Source: SIG469 sp964384255
Lineage (GTDB): Bacteria > Bacillota > Clostridia > Oscillospirales > Oscillospiraceae
NCBI GenBank assembly: GCA_964384255.1
Contig: CAYLKH010000001.1
Span: 1-64,000, forward strand
Reading direction: 5' to 3'
Length of the DNA: 64,000 bases
The number at the start of each line of letters is the position of its first letter. Position 1 is the first letter of the stretch. Below are positions 15,026-23,095 of this stretch, one piece after another. The translations under genes and the position numbers were made by a program. The notes beneath the pieces were generated by a model. That model did no database searches and had not been told where the DNA came from. It worked only from the letters and a program-made list of their open reading frames with translations.

Positions 15026-17083
15026 ATGGCAACTGCATATCCAAACCTTACCAAACCCATAAAGATCGGAACCTCCATGGTAAAGTCCCGGTTTCTCTAT
15101 CCCTGCGCCCAGCCTCATTTCCTCCAGGGCCCGGAGCTTTATCCCGCAGACCCTGTAACCAGCTATTATGCGTCGCTGGCCAAAAACGGCGCGGGCATCA
15201 TGCTTTTCCACGATCTGGCCAACGACTATCAGCGCTCAACCGGCGGCTTCGATATCGTCCACTTCGCCATGTATGATATCAACGACAAGGGCTGCCAGAA
15301 CTATTTTACCCATTTTACCCACATGGTCCATTATTACGGCGGCAAGATAATTTCTTCCATGAACACCGACATGACCGTGTCATACACCGTCAACGATCCT
15401 GCGTCGTCACCCATGGGCCACGGTATGCCGTCCGAACCTCCCTATGACCCCAATGACGAAGACGCTCTGCAATTTACCTTTGGCTCCCTTGTGGGACCCG
15501 AGGGGGTCGACCCGTCCCTGAAATCTCTGGGCAATTCCGCCCCGCCGTCCATGTTCACCGCCGAGACTATCGACGAATACATAACCATGTGGATAGACCG
15601 GGCAAAGCTGTATAAGAGCCTGGGCTTCGACGGCGGCCTGATTGAGCTGGGGCGCTTCATCGGTCAGTTCTTCCGGGAAAGCTCTAACCACCGCACTGAC
15701 GAATACGGCGGCAGCAGAGAAAACCGCGAACGTTTTGTCCATCAGTTCCTGGGCCGTGTGCGCAAGGAGCTGGGCAAGGACTTTATGGTAGTTGCCAGCT
15801 GCCCCGGCATAGCTATCGAGGGCGTTAAGCCCGGCCACGGCGAGATATGGCCTCTGGACGAGCTGGTGGATCTGCTTAAGGTCGTTACCCCATATGTCGA
15901 TCTGCTTAATATTCGCCTGAGCAACAGCGAAAACCTGAGCGAAGAAGAAGCCGCCATGTATCCCTGCGCTTCCGCTATCGTTGGCCGTAAGCTGAAAGAC
16001 GCAGGCGTTACTATCCCCATTGCCGGCAGCACCACATATTACGATCTGGAAACCAACGAAAAAACTCTCGCCTCCGGCGATCTTGACCTTATCTGCTCCA
16101 ACCATATGTTCATGTGCAACGAGCATCTGGGCGATATCCTCAAATCCGGCCGCGGGCAGGACCTGAACCCATGTATTCTCTGCCACCAGTGCCGCGGCGT
16201 TAGCTGGACCGGCCACTGGATGAGCCATTGTACTCTGAACCCCGAAATGGGTATGGAATACCGGAAGGATAAGATGATCGCTCCGGTAACAAAGCAGAAA
16301 AAAGTCGCCATTATCGGCGGCGGCCCCGGCGGCATGAAGGCTGCCATGTATCTTAAGGACAGGGGACACACCCCCGTCATATTTGAAAAATCCGATGCCC
16401 TTGGCGGCCAGATTAAGGCGGTGGAATCCCTTGACTTCAAGTGGAGACTGAACCGCTATCGCAAATTCCTGATTAACCAGATGAGCGAAAAGAATATCGA
16501 GGTCCGTCTGGGTGTTGAAGCAACTCCGGAAATGATCGAAGCCGAAGGCTTTGACGTATGTATCGCCGCCGTGGGCGCAACCGCCGCACTTCCCGCTATC
16601 GAAGGCGCGGAGACTGCACGGTGGACAGCCTTCAGCGTTCTTGGCCACGAAGCCGAGGTGGGCAAAAACGTAGTGGTCGTCGGCGGCGCATCCACCGCTG
16701 CGGAGGCCGCTATCTACCTTGCCAGAGCCGGTCATAACGTGACCCAGATCTGCCGCAAGAATATCGTTGCCTACGAGCTGAACCCCATCCGCGAACGGGG
16801 CAATGTTAACCAGATGTCTCTGGATGCCGGGGTCAAGCATAAGAGACTTTGCACCACCACCAGGATCGAACCCGGCAAGGTCACCTATGTTGACCGCCAC
16901 GGAGTGGAGCATACCATCGAATGTGACGACGTGGTGATCTCCGGCGGTACCGAGCCGTCTATCGAGCTGGCCGCATCATTCCATGGCTGCGCTCCCGAGT
17001 ATTATGCCATCGGCGACTGCCGCCAGAGCGGAAATATGCGCGATGCCATATTCGACGCTTATGCGACCTGTATGCAGATATAA
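15026..17083 (+). CDS. Old-yellow-enzyme reductase with 4Fe-4S and FAD/NAD domains
   Basis: 685 residues. An N-terminal FMN-binding TIM barrel (about 1-370) is followed by a 4Fe-4S ligand set Cys 383, 386, 389 and 402, then an FAD/NAD(P) two-dinucleotide-fold part with GGGPGG near 431 and VVGGASTAAEA near 555-565. This is the layout of 2,4-dienoyl-CoA reductase, 2-enoate reductase, BaiCD/BaiH and related gut reductases that saturate activated C=C bonds. The start ATG 15026 has AAAGG 9 nt upstream; earlier in-frame ATGs overlap that site. The position after tctBAC suggests import then reduction of a carboxylate, possibly as an electron sink. The substrate is not determinable. Confidence 0.92.
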   Translation: MATAYPNLTKPIKIGTSMVKSRFLYPCAQPHFLQGPELYPADPVTSYYASLAKNGAGIMLFHDLANDYQRSTGGFDIVHFAMYDINDKGCQNYFTHFTHMVHYYGGKIISSMNTDMTVSYTVNDPASSPMGHGMPSEPPYDPNDEDALQFTFGSLVGPEGVDPSLKSLGNSAPPSMFTAETIDEYITMWIDRAKLYKSLGFDGGLIELGRFIGQFFRESSNHRTDEYGGSRENRERFVHQFLGRVRKELGKDFMVVASCPGIAIEGVKPGHGEIWPLDELVDLLKVVTPYVDLLNIRLSNSENLSEEEAAMYPCASAIVGRKLKDAGVTIPIAGSTTYYDLETNEKTLASGDLDLICSNHMFMCNEHLGDILKSGRGQDLNPCILCHQCRGVSWTGHWMSHCTLNPEMGMEYRKDKMIAPVTKQKKVAIIGGGPGGMKAAMYLKDRGHTPVIFEKSDALGGQIKAVESLDFKWRLNRYRKFLINQMSEKNIEVRLGVEATPEMIEAEGFDVCIAAVGATAALPAIEGAETARWTAFSVLGHEAEVGKNVVVVGGASTAAEAAIYLARAGHNVTQICRKNIVAYELNPIRERGNVNQMSLDAGVKHKRLCTTTRIEPGKVTYVDRHGVEHTIECDDVVISGGTEPSIELAASFHGCAPEYYAIGDCRQSGNMRDAIFDAYATCMQI

Positions 17084-17098
17084 TCAACAAATAACACC

Positions 17099-17133
17099 AA
17101 AAAGGCTGCCTCACTAAAGAGGCAGCCTTTTTG
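17099..17133. terminator. Bidirectional terminator
   Basis: AAAAAGGCTGCCTC / GAGGCAGCCTTTTT with loop ACTAAA, between the convergent reductase and beta-helix genes; T-runs on both strands. Confidence 0.92.
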
Positions 17134-17141
17134 CGCTCTGG

Positions 17142-19088
17142 TTATTCAATATCGAGAGTAATAAGCCCTGTATAGGTGCCTGGGACGGCGTCCACAGCAG
17201 CGCCGTCAACGGTCATGGTCAGCTTTTTGCCGCCCTGGCCGACTATCTGACAATCCTGGCCGATGGTCAGCCCGGTCAGCAGGCTTTTGCCGGTGACTTC
17301 CCATATTGCCCCGTTTTCCAGCTTTACTATAACGCCGTTGTTCAGAGGGGCGGAGGGAGTGATGTCTACCACGCCCAGATACTGGGGATCGGTGTACCAT
17401 ATGCCGTAGCCTGCAAGGGGCAGGGTCTGGCCGTCGTCGGAATATTTGAATCCGCCATTTCCGTCTTCCACAGGCAGGGTATATTCCTTGGGCATTTTGC
17501 CAAACAGAAGGTCTTCAACAGTTTCGGTCACATATTTTCTGCCGTCCTTATCGGTGCAGACCTTTTTGCCGTCGCCGTCATAGGCGATGCCATAGGAGAA
17601 ATCCCTGTGGCGATAATCGGCGGAGGATATGATGCCGGTGAGCTTTGTCCTGTCAAATACCAGAGAAAGGTTTTGACCGTTGATATATTTGGTGTTATAA
17701 AAATCGCCGGTAAGCTCCATGTTTTTGTAGCAGGAGTGGACAGTGCCTTCGGCGTTTTCGTCGGTAATGTTGAAATTTTCCACTTTTTTGCGTTCAAAGA
17801 AGAATTCGCCGTTGGGCGCCCAGCACTTGTCGTGGGTCCGCACACCCATGCCCGGGTCGTCGCTTTCCATCAGATGGAGAATGACCGGAGATTTGATGGT
17901 GACACCGTCGCACAAAATGGTGGGGCTGTTGAGCCGCTGATCGCTCTTGATAAGGAAGGCAGCTTCCCCCGCTTCGATAACGGTGCCGGGACGGATGTCA
18001 AAGGTACCGGTGGACTGGTGGTGCCACATACCGGCAAAACGTTTTGTTTTGATGACGCAGGGCTTTTCTTCCACGTTTTCAAGGCCGACTTCGCTGTCCA
18101 GCTGAGCCAGAAGCTCGGCCCGTTCTTTCAGGTTTTCCTGACTGCTGGGACCGACGATGGCGAGATTTTCGTTGCCGCCAACGGAGAAAACGTAGTCCGG
18201 TACGTCAAATTCGCAGCCCAGGAAGGTAGAGGTGGTGCCGCCCAGAATGTAGGCGCAGTAGCCGCTGGCATAGCCTTTGTCGCCGGGGATAGATGCCTTG
18301 ACGTTTATCATATTATGGACAGCGCCCCTGGTGCCGTCTACCGAAAGGACGCCCCAGCCGTTGCAGGTCAGGCGGGTATTGTAATAGGTGACGTTGGCCG
18401 CTTCAAGAACATTGGTTGCCCGGAGAGTTCCCCGCAGACCAAGGACCCAGGGTACCTCAGACAGATGGGGGTGCTTTGCGTACCAGTCGGCGTTGTCGGT
18501 GCCTTCGCATTCGATGGTGCTGTCTTTAACCAGAACCTTTGACTGACCGGCGGCAGCAACGGCGGTGGCGATAACGCCTCTGGTCCTGATATCGGTGTTG
18601 GAAACAATAACTTCCGCGTCGCCCCCAACGGCTATGGCGCTGCCCCAAAGCTGGAAATCGTCGCCGCCATTGCCGGTATAATCCATCACGGTTCCGTCCA
18701 CAGTGATTTTGCCGCCGTCGGCAGAAACGCAATTGAAGCAGTTGCCTTTAACAGTTATCTTGCCGCCGGAAATGCCGCTGTCGCTGATGGAAGCGCCGGA
18801 TATGGCGGGCAGGACAGAGGCCGAACGCATCAGACCGTCGCTGCCGAACATGGCGGCACTGCGATAGGAGTTTTCAAATCCGCACCAGCTGTCCACCGCG
18901 TCCGCAACGGTGATGACGATATTGCCTTCATAGCTGCCGGGAACAAAGTCGGCCAAAGCTCCGTTGACAGTCATAATGGCGCACTTGCCCTCGGGGGCGG
19001 TTATTTCGCCGCCGTCTTCAATGGTCAGGCCACCTAAGGTGGTGGAGCTTTCTACCAGCCAGGTCTCGCCTTTTTTAATGGTTTTCAT
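17142..19088 (-). CDS. Right-handed beta-helix repeat protein without signal peptide
   Basis: 648 residues, Gly/Asp/Asn-rich with many short beta-strand repeats (e.g. 'GGKITVDGTVMDYTG', 'GDAEVIVSNTDIRTRG'), as in parallel beta-helix proteins. Its two ends carry the same module: the N-terminal GETWLVESSTTLGGLTIEDG... MTVNGALADFVPGSYEGNIVI and the C-terminal NGAIWEVTGKSLLTGLTIG... MTVDGAAVDAVPGTYTGLITL, as if capping the helix. The C-terminal module is also seen in the protein at 63500-64000. There is no signal peptide, lipobox or sortase motif, so export, if any, is unconventional. The RBS AAAGGA is 8 nt before ATG. Function unknown. Confidence 0.82.
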   Translation of the reverse strand: MKTIKKGETWLVESSTTLGGLTIEDGGEITAPEGKCAIMTVNGALADFVPGSYEGNIVITVADAVDSWCGFENSYRSAAMFGSDGLMRSASVLPAISGASISDSGISGGKITVKGNCFNCVSADGGKITVDGTVMDYTGNGGDDFQLWGSAIAVGGDAEVIVSNTDIRTRGVIATAVAAAGQSKVLVKDSTIECEGTDNADWYAKHPHLSEVPWVLGLRGTLRATNVLEAANVTYYNTRLTCNGWGVLSVDGTRGAVHNMINVKASIPGDKGYASGYCAYILGGTTSTFLGCEFDVPDYVFSVGGNENLAIVGPSSQENLKERAELLAQLDSEVGLENVEEKPCVIKTKRFAGMWHHQSTGTFDIRPGTVIEAGEAAFLIKSDQRLNSPTILCDGVTIKSPVILHLMESDDPGMGVRTHDKCWAPNGEFFFERKKVENFNITDENAEGTVHSCYKNMELTGDFYNTKYINGQNLSLVFDRTKLTGIISSADYRHRDFSYGIAYDGDGKKVCTDKDGRKYVTETVEDLLFGKMPKEYTLPVEDGNGGFKYSDDGQTLPLAGYGIWYTDPQYLGVVDITPSAPLNNGVIVKLENGAIWEVTGKSLLTGLTIGQDCQIVGQGGKKLTMTVDGAAVDAVPGTYTGLITLDIE

Positions 19089-19124
19089 ATTGCAGTTCCT
19101 TTCTTTTCAATCAACTTCACTATT

Positions 19125-19153
19125 AATATATCAGGGCTGAATAAGGTTGTCAA
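19125..19153 (-). promoter_or_regulatory. Promoter of the beta-helix gene
   Basis: Minus strand TTGACA (19148-19153), 17-nt spacer, TATATT (19125-19130). The -35 side belongs to a 13-bp sequence duplicated at 19295-19307. Confidence 0.75.
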
Positions 19154-19432
19154 ATTCTATTAGAGGTTAGGATTCAGGATTTAGGGGTTAGGGAAAATAG
19201 CCGATAGCCAGTGCGTTTGACGCAGCGATGAAGTCACGCAAGGGGGAAAATCGTCACGGCGATTTGCCCTTGCAGTCAAATAAATCGGGTCAGGATAAGG
19301 TTGTCAATTTGTATGTTTTAGAGTATTATGGGGGTCAGGGATGCACGCCGGATAACAGATAACAGATAACAGATGAGGTGTGCCTGCGGCACAGATTTGA
19401 TTTTTTCTCTTCCCTATTCCCTAACCCCTAAA
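19141..19432. repeat. Dispersed intergenic repeat, copy E, with internal duplication
   Basis: ATAAGGTTGTCAA occurs at 19141-19153 and 19295-19307. Left arm AGAGGTTAGGATTCAGGATT from 19162; right arm TCCCTATTCCCTAACCCCTAAA ends at 19432. The interior includes three tandem GATAACA units (19351-19371) and the 'gtgcctgcggcac' palindrome. The right end merges with the alaX ribosome site AAAGGAG. Confidence 0.7.
19301..19329 (+). promoter_or_regulatory. Probable promoter of alaX inside the repeat
   Basis: TTGTCA (19301-19306), 17-nt spacer, TATTAT (19324-19329). It lies inside the repeat copy, so the repeat may have brought or reshaped it. Confidence 0.5.
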
Positions 19433-19442
19433 GGAGTATACC

Positions 19443-20588
19443 ATGACAGAAAAATTATACTATATCGACAGCCATATGAAGACATTTACAGCTCGCGTCA
19501 TAGCCTGCGACCCCGGCAAAAACGGGTTCCAGGTGATGCTTGACCGCACGGCGTTTTTCCCCGAAGGCGGCGGTCAGGGAGCGGACACGGGGACTTTGGG
19601 CGATGCCCGGGTGCTGGATGCCAGAGAAAAGGGGAGTGAGGTCGTCCATATAACCGATAAAGCCCTGACCGTTGGCGAGACGGTCAGGGGCGAGATAGAC
19701 TGGACATTGCGGTTTTCCCGGATGCAGCTCCACTCCGGCGAGCATATAGTATCGGGCATTATCCACCGACTTTATGGATATGAAAACGTGGGATTTCATA
19801 TGAACGGGTCGGAAGCGACTCTTGACGCTGATGGATATCTGGACGAGGATCAGGTGCGCCTGGTGGAGCGAATGGCAAATGGCGCGGTTTGGGAAAACGT
19901 GCCTGTCAAAGCCGGATTCCCTGAGCCGGAGATATTGAAGACCATGGAATACCGCAGCAAGCTGGCTTTGACCGAAGGGGTGCGCATAGTCGAGATCGAG
20001 GGCTACGACCGCTGCGCCTGCTGCGCTCCCCACGTAAGCTTTACCGGAGAGATAGGGCAGATACGGCTGCTGACCCATATGCGCCATCGGGGCGGCACCC
20101 GGATGACCATGGTTTGCGGCGGAGGCGCTCTGGACGAAGCGGTTGCCAAATATTCGGCGGTGGCAGAGATATCCGCATCCCTGTCGGTGAAGCATCATCA
20201 GGCGGCGGAGGCGGTGCAGCGATTGAAGGACGAGGCGGCCCAGGCCAGATATGAGCTTAACCGGCTTCGTAAGGCTCAGGCGTTGAAGCAGCTGGATGGC
20301 CTTGAATATACCGACGGTAACCTTTGCTTTTTCGCCGAAGGGCTTGACAGCGATAGTCTGCGTACCCTTGTAAATGGAGCGGTGAGCCTGTGCGGTGGCA
20401 TTGCTGCGGCTTTTTCAAAAAACGAAAAGGGCTGGAATTATATTATGGCCAGCAATACGGTAGACCTGAGGGCGAGCGCAAAGGACATCAACAGCGCCAT
20501 CTCCGGCAAGGGCGGCGGCAGCAGCACCATGATCCAGGGCAGCTGCACCGCCGACCGGGAGGAGATAGAAAGGTATTTTAGGGGTTAG
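19443..20588 (+). CDS. Alanyl-tRNA editing protein (AlaX-type with DHHA1 domain)
   Basis: 381 residues. It resembles the editing and C-Ala parts of alanyl-tRNA synthetase without the aminoacylation core. Zinc/editing residues are H97 and H101 (HSGEH) and C192/H196 (CxxxH); a helical linker (about 240-285) leads to a DHHA1 domain with GKGGGSSTMIQG near the end (about 356-367). It hydrolyses mischarged Ser- or Gly-tRNA(Ala) in trans. The full-length DHHA1-bearing form is common in Clostridia. The RBS AAAGGAG is at the junction with a repeat; the final codons (Arg-Gly-stop) come from the arm of the next repeat copy. Convergent with mnmA. Confidence 0.9.
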   Translation: MTEKLYYIDSHMKTFTARVIACDPGKNGFQVMLDRTAFFPEGGGQGADTGTLGDARVLDAREKGSEVVHITDKALTVGETVRGEIDWTLRFSRMQLHSGEHIVSGIIHRLYGYENVGFHMNGSEATLDADGYLDEDQVRLVERMANGAVWENVPVKAGFPEPEILKTMEYRSKLALTEGVRIVEIEGYDRCACCAPHVSFTGEIGQIRLLTHMRHRGGTRMTMVCGGGALDEAVAKYSAVAEISASLSVKHHQAAEAVQRLKDEAAQARYELNRLRKAQALKQLDGLEYTDGNLCFFAEGLDSDSLRTLVNGAVSLCGGIAAAFSKNEKGWNYIMASNTVDLRASAKDINSAISGKGGGSSTMIQGSCTADREEIERYFRG

Positions 20589-20970
20589 GATTTAGGGATT
20601 AGGGGCGCTTCCCGCAAGATTTATGCAATACTTGGGTAGTGCGCCGTAGGGGTCGGCGTCCTCGACGACCCGCACGTTGCGTGATTGAGTTGTTGTGTCA
20701 TGCGCACAGCGTCGCGCAACCACCCGTAGGGGACGCAAAAAATTGCTTCGCAATTTTTTGCGTCCCCTACGGCGCTCCCCGCAAGTTTTCGCAAAAATCT
20801 CGCGGGGAGCGCCCCTAATCCCTAGATCCTAAATCCTGACCCCTACTATGAGATTGCCACGTCGGCCTGTGGCCTCCTCGCAATGACATAAAGGGAACTG
20901 CGCTCCTCGCAATGACAGGCGGGGAGCGCCCCTGATTCCTGCCCCCTGAATCCTGAATCCTAACCCATAT
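20579..20970. repeat. Dispersed repeat, copy F: nested composite element with long inverted ends
   Basis: The left end (20580-20630) runs TTTAGGGATTAGGGGCGCTT and mirrors the right end (20795-20847), an imperfect inverted repeat of about 50 nt extending to GCAAGATTT / AAATCTCGC. The centre is a perfect 22-bp hairpin with a 3-nt loop (20725-20771, arms starting CGTAGGGGACGC). A second module with the 'cattgcgagg' palindromes and another right arm follows (20848-20970). It fills the whole gap between alaX and mnmA and supplies both their stop codons. Confidence 0.82.
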
Positions 20971-21988
20971 TATCGATCGTTCCGCCACCAAGAACGGTAT
21001 CGCCCACATAAAATACGGCTGCCTGACCGGCGGCGGGCGCCCGCTGAGGGGAATCGAACTTCAAAACAGCGCTCCTGCCGTCGGTGGACAGGGTGGCCGG
21101 CTGGGGCTTTTGACTGTAGCGAAGACGGGCGGTAACGCTTACCGGCTCTGTGGGGACGTTGCCGGAAACAAAGGTCACGTCCCGGACATAAACAGTGTCG
21201 GTCATTAATTCGGCCTCGGTCCCTACGGTGACGGTGCCTTTCGCCGGGTCCTTGCCGATAACATACACCCGTTGGCCCATAGGCAGATCGAGGCCCCGGC
21301 GCTGGCCGATGGTATAGGCGGCAACGCCCCTGTGGGTCCCCAGTATTTTGCCGCTGCTGTCCACAAAGCTTCCGGGTTCCAGCTCCCGGCCGGTGTAGCG
21401 GGTTATAAAGCCCGGGTAATCTCCGTCAGGAATAAAGCAGATATCCTGACTTTCGGCCTTGTGGGCGGCCTCCAGCCCCAGAGAAAGAGCAATATCCCGA
21501 ACCTGATCTTTAGTAAGCTCACCCAGAGGAAACAGCAGCCGATCCAGCTGGCTCTGGGTCAGGTTATACAGTACGTAGCTCTGGTCCTTTTTTGCGTCGG
21601 CGGCGGTGGAGATAGCCCAGTGACCCGGGCTGCCGGTTTTTCTTACGTAATGCCCGGTGGCCAGATACTGGCATCCCAGCCTGTCGGCCAGGTCGAACAG
21701 AGCGCCGAATTTCAGGGCCTTGTTGCAGCTGATGCAGGGGTTTGGGGTCTCGCCCCGCAGATATGAATCCACAAAGGGAGAAACTACGCATTTGTCAAAT
21801 AGATCACGCATATCCACAGCGTGAAATTCTATGCCAAGACTGTTGCAGGCGCTTTCGGCGGACTGGGCTTCTGAACTGTCGGAAAGGAGCATGGTGGCCC
21901 CCACTACCTCATATCCCATATCCATAAGCAGCGCGGCGCAGACCGAGCTGTCAACTCCGCCGCTCATGGCGGCTAAAACTTTGCTCAT
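20960..21988 (-). CDS. mnmA: tRNA-specific 2-thiouridylase
   Basis: 342 residues, slightly short for MnmA. It adds sulfur to uridine-34 of Lys/Glu/Gln tRNAs using ATP. It shows the PP-loop SGGVDSS (9-15), NPCISCNK with catalytic-pair Cys 88, and QDICFIPDGD with Cys 184; the C-terminal OB-like domain is present. Start ATG 21988 follows GGAGG by 5 nt; the upstream in-frame TTG at 22000 overlaps that site. It is transcribed away from acpP. The last codons (Asn-Met-Gly-stop) run into a repeat arm, so the C terminus has been trimmed or rewritten by the repeat. Confidence 0.95.
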   Translation of the reverse strand: MSKVLAAMSGGVDSSVCAALLMDMGYEVVGATMLLSDSSEAQSAESACNSLGIEFHAVDMRDLFDKCVVSPFVDSYLRGETPNPCISCNKALKFGALFDLADRLGCQYLATGHYVRKTGSPGHWAISTAADAKKDQSYVLYNLTQSQLDRLLFPLGELTKDQVRDIALSLGLEAAHKAESQDICFIPDGDYPGFITRYTGRELEPGSFVDSSGKILGTHRGVAAYTIGQRRGLDLPMGQRVYVIGKDPAKGTVTVGTEAELMTDTVYVRDVTFVSGNVPTEPVSVTARLRYSQKPQPATLSTDGRSAVLKFDSPQRAPAAGQAAVFYVGDTVLGGGTIDNMG

Positions 21989-22017
21989 ATAGTCCTCCAA
22001 AAAATCATAAAAAAGTA

Positions 22018-22046
22018 TTGAAAAAACAATAGCTGTTGGTTATACT
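22018..22046 (+). promoter_or_regulatory. acpP promoter
   Basis: TTGAAA (22018-22023), 17-nt spacer, TATACT (22041-22046), in the divergent region between mnmA and acpP. No fatty-acid (FapR-type) dyad is evident. Confidence 0.72.
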
Positions 22047-22088
22047 AGGCCATAGCGTGAACAGAAACTAAAATTGGGAGGTGCTGTA

Positions 22089-22316
22089 ATGATCCTTGAA
22101 AAGGTTATTTCCCTGCTGGCGGACCAGCTGGGCTTCGACGAAGACTCTATCAACGAAAACACCGACATCGCTGAGGAGCTGGGCGCCGACTCTCTTGACC
22201 TGGTTGAGCTTATGATGAGCGCAGAAGAGGAATTTGGTATCACAGTTGTTGATGACGATCTTGCCAAGCTGAAAACTGTTGCCGATATCGTTAAATATAT
22301 CGAAGAGAATATGTGA
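22089..22316 (+). CDS. acpP: Acyl carrier protein
   Basis: 75 residues, acidic, with the phosphopantetheine serine S35 in GADSLDLVE. It carries growing acyl chains in fatty-acid synthesis. Start ATG 22089 follows GGGAGG by 7 nt; the upstream in-frame TTG at 22074 overlaps the ribosome site. It is monocistronic here, without fab genes beside it, with its own promoter and terminator, which could indicate a specialised second ACP; the sequence itself looks like a normal AcpP. Confidence 0.95.
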   Translation: MILEKVISLLADQLGFDEDSINENTDIAEELGADSLDLVELMMSAEEEFGITVVDDDLAKLKTVADIVKYIEENM

Positions 22317-22357
22317 GCGCCATGAGCCGCGACCCGTCGGCTCGCTCCACCAACCTC

Positions 22358-22384
22358 AAAAGGGCTGCCATCGGCAGCCCTTTC
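22358..22384 (+). terminator. acpP terminator
   Basis: AAAAGGGCTGCC / GGCAGCCCTTT with loop ATC. The same hairpin recurs at 22588-22612. Confidence 0.8.
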
Positions 22385-22386
22385 AG

Positions 22387-22421
22387 CGTGTCAAAATAGT
22401 CCGTTGGACTATTTTGACACG
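22387..22421. repeat. 35-nt hairpin repeat, copy P1
   Basis: Perfect 16-bp stem CGTGTCAAAATAGTCC / GGACTATTTTGACACG with loop GTT. Three further copies occur at 45029, 50500 and 56566. Confidence 0.85.
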
Positions 22422-22449
22422 GGTTTTTGCGGCCTTCGGCAGCGCACTC

Positions 22450-22562
22450 AAAAGGCCGATATTCGGCCTTTTTCGCACGTTTGAAGGCCGAGCGGAGAAA
22501 TTTTCGACGTACATGCCGCCGGAAATTTCATATGTGATTTAATTCGCCGCTCACGCGGCGAA
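22450..22562. other. Cluster of short palindromes
   Basis: Between the P1 hairpin and rlmH lie AAAAGGCCGA / TCGGCCTTTT (22450-22473) and AATTCGCCGC / GCGGCGAA (22541-22560). No reading frame with a ribosome site is present, so this is a hairpin-rich spacer. Confidence 0.5.
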
Positions 22563-22587
22563 CTCTACGAGGTTTTTTGACAGTCTC

Positions 22588-22612
22588 AAAGGGCTGCCAT
22601 CGGCAGCCCTTT
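22588..22612 (-). terminator. Terminator of the CNNM-rlmH operon
   Basis: AAAGGGCTGCC / GGCAGCCCTTT, loop ATC; a copy of the acpP terminator stem. It lies 3 nt after the rlmH stop on the minus strand. Confidence 0.72.
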
Positions 22613-22615
22613 GAT

Positions 22616-23095
22616 TCATTTGTGGTAGCGACTTCCCTGATTTATTTTTTCTGCCCGGTACAGCTGCTCCAGCAGCATGACCCGCGCCAGATGGTGGGGA
22701 AAAGTCATGTCCGACATGGACAGCCGCAGGTCGGCCTGACGCTTAAGCTCTTCGTCAAGGCCAAAGGAGCCGCCGATCAGAAATACAAATCCGGATACGC
22801 CGCCGCTTTTCAGGGCGGCGATTTTTTTGGCCAGAGCTTCGGAGGATATCTTCTGACCCTCCACACACATGGCCACCATAAAGGCGTTTTTAGGTATTTT
22901 TGCCCGAATGGCCGCAGCTTCTTTTGCAAGGGCGGCAGATATTTCGGCGGCAGACGGGTCGTCTGACAGACGCTGCTCCGGCAGCTCCACCACTGTTGCC
23001 CCGCCAAAGGCGGACATACGCTTAATGTATTCGTCACAGGCTGATTTAAAATGGGCTTCTTTCAGCTTGCCCACGGCAATGATGCTATATGTCAT
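22616..23095 (-). CDS. rlmH: 23S rRNA pseudouridine-1915 N3-methyltransferase
   Basis: 159 residues, full length. RlmH is a small SPOUT methyltransferase that methylates pseudouridine 1915 in helix 69 of 23S rRNA. The C-terminal knot is clear: FVFLIGGSFGLDEELKRQAD, LSMSDMTFPHHLARVMLLEQLYRA and the terminal YHK. Start ATG 23095 (MTYSII), with AGGA upstream; it overlaps the CNNM gene by 11 nt, so translation is coupled. It is last in a three-gene operon. Confidence 0.96.
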   Translation of the reverse strand: MTYSIIAVGKLKEAHFKSACDEYIKRMSAFGGATVVELPEQRLSDDPSAAEISAALAKEAAAIRAKIPKNAFMVAMCVEGQKISSEALAKKIAALKSGGVSGFVFLIGGSFGLDEELKRQADLRLSMSDMTFPHHLARVMLLEQLYRAEKINQGSRYHK

